Shown piece by piece: positions 57,481-64,000 of a DNA stretch of 64,000 bases. Source of the stretch: Dromiciops gliroides. Lineage: Eukaryota > Chordata > Mammalia > Microbiotheria > Microbiotheriidae. How positions within the stretch are numbered: position 1 is the first letter of the stretch; each line of letters starts with the position of its first letter. The position numbers and the translations under genes are program-made. Under the pieces are notes generated by a model that had not been told where the DNA came from, ran no database searches, and saw only the letters and a program-made list of their open reading frames with translations. The stretch is taken from contig NC_057867.1 of NCBI RefSeq assembly GCF_019393635.1, positions 61,398,492-61,462,491 on the forward strand, given 5' to 3'.

Positions 57481-60114
57481 GACAATCCATTGAAATCCCT
57501 TTAATGACCAAAAAACTGCTCAGAGTGAATCTGCTCATTCAGCTGATGCAACTTCCCCATGTGGAAAAGTTGAGCAGCTTGCTTTGGGGAGAGCCATGGT
57601 GACATCTAAGAGCGATGTCTTGGAGAGACCATGGAAAACATGTAGATGCTCCGTACCTGGTTCCAGCCAGCTCACCATGTGAATGGGAGGCTTTTTCACT
57701 GTCTAGGCATTCAAAAGGCTTTAGTTGCCTTCGGCCATCATTCTTGCCTTTTTTTTCTGGATGTTCTGCTCATTATTGAACTTCTTCATTCACAGCTTTG
57801 GGTGAGAGACCATGCTATAAGGGGGGATGTCTTGGGACTTTCTCTCCTATGAGACCATGTGGTCCTGGGAAATGGGACTCCTTCATTGGCCTCTGTGTTC
57901 TTTTCTGTTCTAAGTGATAGGAGTACAGCCTTCAAACTTGTAAGTTTCAAAAAAGTCAAGACACCCCCATATCCTAACATTTCAGTGTTCAAGTCTGCAT
58001 CCAGCAAGGTATCAACATTACGAAGGACCTTCAGGAGTGAACTCTGAAATCCAGGACAACAGTGACAACTGAGACAAAGACTCATTTGTCATCCATGCCT
58101 CTTTAGATGTTAACTTAGTAAGGCCAGTGCTATGTAGAAAATGAAGTGTCCCCTGATGATATTTGGGGGAAGGGTATAGAATGTACTTTTTTTCTTGCTA
58201 CATCTTTGAAGTAAATATTCACTGTAAAAACTAACTGATCCTAAGTGGTTAAAAGGAACTGGAGCACTAGCCACTGGTCCCCAACAATGGGGGAAATACA
58301 GCTGCGGGGTGGAGCCTCGGCTTACTGAGGCATCAGAAAAGAGACTCACCACAGGGTACCCTTGAATCCTGGATCTGGAATGTGTGCCAGGGCGTACTTG
58401 AGCCAAAATAGGCGAGCTGAAGCGGGCCTCCATCACGTCGGGTAGACTCTCTCAGGCTGACTTAGGAGAAGACATGAGTCATGCAGGGGTCATGGGTCAC
58501 GGGGAGGCAGAGATGGGATGGGATCTGCATCAAAGAGGGAATATTGATATCAATGAAAGTCCAGCCCCACTTCTGGCACCTCAGGCACTTACTCCTTCAA
58601 TCCCCAAAAAAGAGGAGGAGGGAAGCTAGTCCCAAAGAAAGCCCACTTTCACATCTCTTACCTGTTTGGCAACTAGGAGTCCATAATGGAATGGCATCGC
58701 CAAGTGTATGTACTTACAGTCCTTATGTCTCCCATATGGTCAGCTCAGATGTGCAGTGCTTTTCTGTTTTTATTATTGGAGTAATATAATCATTATTGCT
58801 CTCATTACCCCAAATCATATAAATACCATTTTAAGGGTAATGCAGGGATCATTTTTCTTTTATTTTATGAGGAAATCATTCTGGGCAGCTCTTTCATTGC
58901 TCTTTCCTGGGCCTGCTCCTTCCCCCAGTATAAAACATTGTCCTTGTTCATAGAGATGGGGCAAAATGGTATCTTACATACTTGTTCCAACTGGAACTGA
59001 CTCTTTCAAGATTTGGCCATTTTATTCCAATTAGATTTTGTACAATTCGAAAAAATGCCATAGGATAGGGGAGGAGAGGGAGAAGACAAGAATATTTGCG
59101 ATTTTGTTTTCATGCTTTCCCACACAGACATCAAAAGATGGACTAAATGACTGCCACGGGGTCTTCTGAAGCACTGTGTCTGCAGGACATACTAAATATT
59201 ACAGATTTCAGTGATAGTCACAGAATCCATGCCTGTGTCTATGGTCTTGTTGACGAAGTCTTATTGACTCAGCCCAGCTTCATCAAGTTTAATTAAAAAT
59301 CATAAGCCAGTTTCCCTCAAAATTAATGGTGCTTTTGTTCCATTCACAAAAGAAACTAAAAAAGAGTCTATTTGAACTGGTCTTCCCCACTTTTCAGCTA
59401 GTTATTTTGATACCATGTAAACACCAGTCTCAGTTAAAGTACATGAATACTTTATGTATATCTATGTGTCATACTCATATATGAATATGAATAGTTTAAC
59501 AACAATACAGTCTGGATTGCAAAAGTCATACTCAGTTTTCAGAACAGAATTTCATATAAACTGGGGTCCCTGCCAAGGGAGTGTTAGTTGCTGAAATGAT
59601 AAAAAGATAACATCGCAAGGTGTTCTTACGGTCTAGACCCTGAAGGCAGCATCACAGTGGAATTCCAAGGCAATGGTCACTCCTAGTGTATGTCTTACTG
59701 TCTCTGGCTATACCTCCAAAGACACTTTTCTACCTCACAAAACTGATGGAAATGGAGTATGATTCCGTTCAATCCACAAAGAATCCCTGAAAGCATCCAC
59801 AGTGTGCATAGCATTGTTTAGGCTCTGTGAGGAAAACGGGTGGATCATACAGGGCCTCAGCTCCCAAGAAGAGAAATAAGACATGGACACATACACAGGA
59901 AGAAAACAATACACAACCATATGTAAGTACTTCACAGGGTGAAGTCAAGCTGCATTAAGGCATATTCTCCAGGACCAGGGTAATGATAAACCTACGCTGC
60001 TTGGTGCAAGCCAGCTCACATTTGGAATATCGTGTCCAGGTCTGCTCATCTCCTTTTAGGAAGGACTTTCCATATATTGCTACTTTGCAATTAAAATCAC
60101 AGGGAGGCCACAAA
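57481..60114. other. mostly unique sequence, no supported gene
   Basis: About 2.6 kb without named repeats. A minus-strand frame (58433-58110) begins with a good ATG context and meets a strong donor-like GTGAGT after 28 codons. It is discussed as a finding but is not supported as a gene. Confidence 0.4.
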
Positions 60115-60200
60115 TCCAAAAATGCTTAAATACTTGCTATATATTTGGCACCGGTGATACACAGGTAAATAGAGAGCACCTGCCCTCAAAAAGCTTTCAT
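60115..60200 (-). mobile_element. L2 terminal scrap, antisense
   Basis: 'aaatacttgctatatatttggcaccggtgatac' and 'gcacctgccctcaaaaagctttcata' resemble the antisense L2 terminus. Confidence 0.5.
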
Positions 60201-61529
60201 AGGGACTGAGGCTTCCAGATGTCTACTTAGTCTTTTTCCCCCTCAAGATAACAAAGTCTTCAAGAGAAGCTGGACTCATCCACAAAGGAATGATTCACCT
60301 GTCATCCAGCAGATGAACTCTTGCGCTAAGTGCAATGGAGAAGAATCATACAGTAGGAATGCAATTAGACAGCAATATGGTGTGGCCAGAGATAAGGTAA
60401 ATAGCTCTAAGTTATTCTCCAAGTTCTAAGTGGTATGGTGCTCACCAGTTTAACTTTCTCCCAAGATTTTCGTAGTGTGACATTGAAGCCTATGAATTTA
60501 GATAGCTCATTGGTTGTGGGACACTAACCACGCACCAGGATCAAGTATGTTTTCAGATCCTTCAAACATGAGAAAAATTCAGGTAGGGCATCATATGTTC
60601 CTGCCTCTGGAACACTCTGACACAACTCTGCATTTCTATTATAGCCATTACCTAGAGCTTTCAGACTTCATTCATTTGGATAGAATTATGGATCAACTTT
60701 TCCTTGTGCCAAAAGAATTATGTTTTCAATTTGTAAAATCAAATACCTACTCAGGACCTGTCACCACAAGAACAGGCTGTAAAACAACCAAGTTGAGGGG
60801 GTTAATTGTCATTTTAACATAAATCACTGCCTCCAGCTTGATTTTCTTTTTCTCTTCTTTTTTGGTTCTCATGCCACATTACTGCATTTTGCTATAATTA
60901 TTCAATGCTAAGTTCATAGTTCTGAAGTAGGAGACCAGAGCTGGAGGAAATGGTGTCGGATTTGTTGCCATGGAAACAACTTGCTGTAGGTGGACTCTAA
61001 TCCCATGACAACTCTCTCTTTTAAGCACCCTTTTTTCTCCTGACTTAATAAAAACCTGATCAAGGTCAGATTTAATAACCAATCTCAATTCCCAGACTTT
61101 GTTCGGTAGTGGGTTAGGGAGTATGGTTTTGGCAGAGAAGTTTTGCTTGTTTGCTGAGCAAAATTATTATTTATATCTAATTTTGGTAACACATTAATTT
61201 TCATCCCTTTCTTTTGTTACCGCATAATTCCAGCGTTAAAAGACAGTGACTTAGAACAGTTTGCATTAGGTTGACAGATGTGAATATTTTGTGGAACATT
61301 GTTCTTACAAATACGCACATTAGAGGTATCAATAAAGCTTATCATTTGCCAACAAATGGTGTTTACAGTATTAACAAATGTCAAGGGGGTTTATCTTGCA
61401 GTTTGCTCAGTAATGATTTGCCCAACTGTTTATCATGCAAACAGACAAATTGGCAAGACTGGAACCCACCCAGTGATGGATCTTATTATGCCACTTAAAA
61501 GAAATTTTTTTATCTATCCCTTTCCAATA
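60201..61529. other. repeat-free sequence with an X-box motif
   Basis: No repeat is recognised. At 60964-60977 GTTGCCATGGAAAC matches an RFX-type X-box, and an octamer-like ATGCAAA occurs near 61434. The composition resembles conserved noncoding DNA, but conservation cannot be judged from one sequence. Confidence 0.35.
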
Positions 61530-61650
61530 GTAATTCACCAGGTAACCTTGAGAAACCCCTCTGGGCTTTAGTCTTCTCCTCTATAAAATGAGATTCTTCG
61601 AAGAGGTAATCTCTAAAAGCCTCTTCCAACTCTGACGAAGTTCATGAATT
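61530..61650 (+). mobile_element. MIR 3' part, sense
   Basis: 'ggctttagtcttctcctctataaaatgag' and 'aaaagcctcttccaactctgac' fit the MIR 3' half. Confidence 0.7.
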
Positions 61651-61994
61651 TAATGAAAACCAAAAGAGTAACTTCAGAGCTAAACATAAGCCATCATCTA
61701 TGGCCAAGTCCAAAGAAAGGGATGGACCATATGGTTACTAAGTGATGTATCTAGGACTAGAACTCAGGTGTTTGGTATTTGGTCAGTGTCCTATTTAACT
61801 CCATCCAGGATCTGATATGGCACATCTCCAACAGTCTCTAGGATCACCACTCCAAAAGCCCTTTTCCCAGAAGTGCCAATTAGTCATGATTCGTGGGAAC
61901 TGACCTTGGACACAAGTCACTACCTCCTCAAAACATCTTTCTGACTATTTCACAACACCTAGGGCCACACAAGCAATCAAAGGATGGCTCTACA

Positions 61995-62380
61995 AGTAAG
62001 AAGCAGTGTTGTATAATGGAAAGGTCCAAAGTTAGATGATTCACAGGTGCAAATTCTGCCTCTGCCATTTACTGGCTCCATTACCTTGGGCAAGTCACTT
62101 CCTTCTCTGGGCCTCAGTTCCCTTTTCTGTAAAAGGAAGGAGTTTTAAACTTTTTATCCATAAAATTTTTTAATGTTTTGATAATCATATTTCAATACAA
62201 CTGATTTCTTTGGTAATCCTATGTGTTTTATGCATTTAAAAGCATTATTTCGAGAAGGAAGCCATGGGATTTTTCAGACTACCAAAGGGATTCTGAACAA
62301 AAAAAGGTTTGGCTTGGAACACCAGGCCTAAATAACCACTAAGGTCCCTTCCAGCTCTAAACCGATGCCACAATGGTCTC
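61995..62380 (+). mobile_element. MIR-type SINE split by a hAT relic
   Basis: The left part to 62141 reads 'accttgggcaagtcacttccttctctgggcctcag'. The right part from 62326 reads 'aataaccactaaggtcccttccagctctaaa'. The sequence between is hAT-like. Confidence 0.75.
62142..62325 (-). mobile_element. decayed non-autonomous hAT element
   Basis: Its reverse complement matches the order of the element at 54364: 'ctttggtagtctg' versus 'tttggcaaactg', then 'ttttaaatgcataaaacacataggattac' versus 'tgtataaaagtaaatacagaggattac'. The terminal repeats are eroded. Confidence 0.65.
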
Positions 62381-63252
62381 AAAGGTGAATTTCTGCTCTA
62401 AATCCTATAGCACTATGATATTTGGAGTTTCAAGCAGACTCAGGACTGTATATGTATACATATTGATCCTCCTTTCCTATCTAAAAACAGTCACTGCAAA
62501 CTGCCTAGAAAGCAGAGCACATGCGTAAGGATTTCAATGTCTGTCTCATCTCCTTACAAGTGCCTCAGTGATCAGTAATTCTGTAAGTGTCAATTGAAAA
62601 TGGGCCATGCAACTGAACTGAAGGATAAAAGGGGAGGGCCCTTTTGATTCCAAACGAGGCTGTCCCGGAAGAATAGTCACCCCACTACCGGATACTCTGA
62701 TTATCAGACTTAGCTTACAAAATGGAAAGCATAGTTTTGTTCTCCAAATCTCAAGGGCTGTTGAGAAGCAAGATAGAGAAATGTTAACAAGGAGAGGTCA
62801 TTTTCTTAGACTCCTACACTTGACCTAAAGAGGGTGGAACTGTGGGAACCACAGTAAAGAAGAACAAAAGATTTCTTTTCACATTCTCTCTGGTAGGACA
62901 GAGGCCATAACAAATTCCATGGCCTCTTTCACTACTGGGCATCTACTTCAGTAGCATTCAACTCTCTCCTTTTCTTCTGTTTTTGCTCTCTCTTCTCTTT
63001 TCCCCTCAGATTTCTCTCCTCACATTCAGGACCACTTGCCCAGCCTATGGCCAGGGCCCCTCTGCACTTAGCTAGGATGATCTTCAATAATCTGACTCAA
63101 TCTGTTACCTGCAGTGTGCAGAACTGTTAAGTAAGAGAACCTCAGGTCAAATAACCCCCATTTGGAGGCCAGGGAAAGGAAGCAGCATAAGCCAATTCCA
63201 CTCTCTTTGCAGAAATTGCATGAGTTTGGGTCTATATTTTTAGACATAGTGT
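62381..63252. other. unique sequence, no gene
   Basis: About 870 bases without recognised features. Confidence 0.45.
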
Positions 63253-63268
63253 TGAAATGCATATTCTT

Positions 63269-63410
63269 TTTTTTTAGTGAGGCAATTGGTGTTAATTGCC
63301 CAGGGTCACACAGCTGGTAAGTGTTAAGTGTCTGAGGTCAGATTTGAACTCAGGTACTCCTGACTCCAGAGCTGGTGCTCTATCCACTGCTCTATCCACC
63401 TAGCTGCCCC
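63269..63410 (-). mobile_element. tRNA-derived SINE, antisense
   Basis: A perfect 16-bp duplication TGAAATGCATATTCTT flanks it at 63253-63268 and 63411-63426. Within the head a short stretch, 'ctctatccactg', is doubled. Confidence 0.95.
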
Positions 63411-63426
63411 TGAAATGCATATTCTT

Positions 63427-64000
63427 AATGGAGAGGCCCTTATCAATAGTTTTACATGTTTTTATCGAGCTATATAACCTTTCTCCCAAGTCCATGAGTT
63501 TACGGATCCTCATAAAATGCTCTCAACTTAGGAAGACTTGTGTGGACGTGTGTGACAAAAAAGAGGGAGGATAAGGAAGGAGGAAGCGAGGGAAAGGAAG
63601 GGGGAAGGAAAAGGGATGCGAGAAAAGAGATGAGACAAAGAAAAAAGAGAAGGAGAGAGATTGGGAATGAGATTCATTTCACCTCAGCACTCTTTTGGCC
63701 AGAGCCAAAAGAGAAGAGTCTCAAACCCATAGAGCTAGAAGCAACCTTAGGTGTTTAAAACATACCTCAGTTACTTCTCACAACAGTGTTTGTAACTTCT
63801 CCCAAGTGTACAGATTTAGCTAGAGAATTTTTCTTTCTTTCCAGAGCTTTCATTCTCAGTAACTATAACTTTTATAGAAAAATGGTAAACGTAAAATTAA
63901 ATAGATAGCTGTGTGTTGCAATAAATTTGTTCCACACCAGTCACTCAGTAACTAGGTTTCAATATCCCTATTCACATAAAAACATCATTTGTGCAGGATG
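63427..64000. other. end of window; purine-rich tract, otherwise unique
   Basis: A GA-rich simple stretch lies at 63557-63668. No gene or repeat family is recognised around it. Confidence 0.6.

Overview
The window looks like nuclear DNA of a marsupial, most likely Australian and possibly a dasyurid. The evidence is its repeats: about 15 copies of a short tRNA-derived SINE with the head GGGGCAGCTAGGTGG and the body 'CTGAGTTCAAATCCGGCCTCAGACACTTGACACTTACTAGCTGTGTGACC...' (WSINE1/MAR1-like), marsupial L1 LINEs, MIR/THER-type CORE-SINEs, L2 and L3/CR1 relics, and non-autonomous hAT elements. The species call is inferred from repeat type; no search was run.

Only one intact protein gene is convincing: an intronless, full-length WD40 gene at 49857-50855 that is clearly a retrocopy of THOC3, a THO/TREX mRNA-export subunit. 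It has diverged from mammalian THOC3 but keeps an open frame of 332 codons. It sits behind a CpG-rich stretch with ETS-, Sp/KLF-, E-box- and NRF1-type motifs. A second retrocopy, at 43340-45195, is a decayed processed pseudogene of the tRNA-dihydrouridine synthase DUS1L.

Layout. 1-2470: repeat-poor, nothing recognised. 2471-10290: one L1 carrying three SINEs and a young LTR element (5634-9343) whose two 358-bp LTRs differ at one position and which has a 4-bp target duplication. 10290-12490: unique sequence, a SINE and an L3/CR1 relic. 12490-16350: antisense L1 copies with SINEs nested in them. 16350-30590: mostly unique sequence with MIR, L2, L3 and SINE copies and one hAT inside a MIR. 30591-32175: a truncated L1 5' end with a SINE-in-SINE. 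32176-34645: an unidentified segment, MIRs and a long L2. 34822-35052: a large compound microsatellite. 35060-36310: repeat-free sequence that could hold conserved regulatory DNA. 36310-43340: L3, several L1 3' ends, SINEs and unique sequence. 43340-45195: DUS1L pseudogene. 45775-49340: SINEs, L2/MIR and a 2-kb 5'-truncated L1. 49405-51310: the THOC3 retrogene locus. 51310-57480: MIR, L2, a probable solo LTR, an L2 split by a hAT, and L1 scraps. 57480-64000: mostly unique sequence with MIRs, a hAT inside a MIR, and one SINE.

The genes do not form a pathway together. The window is a gene-poor region whose two genic inserts arrived by L1-type retrotransposition. Element nesting gives a relative order: L2, L3 and MIR oldest, then hAT, then L1, then SINEs and the young ERV.
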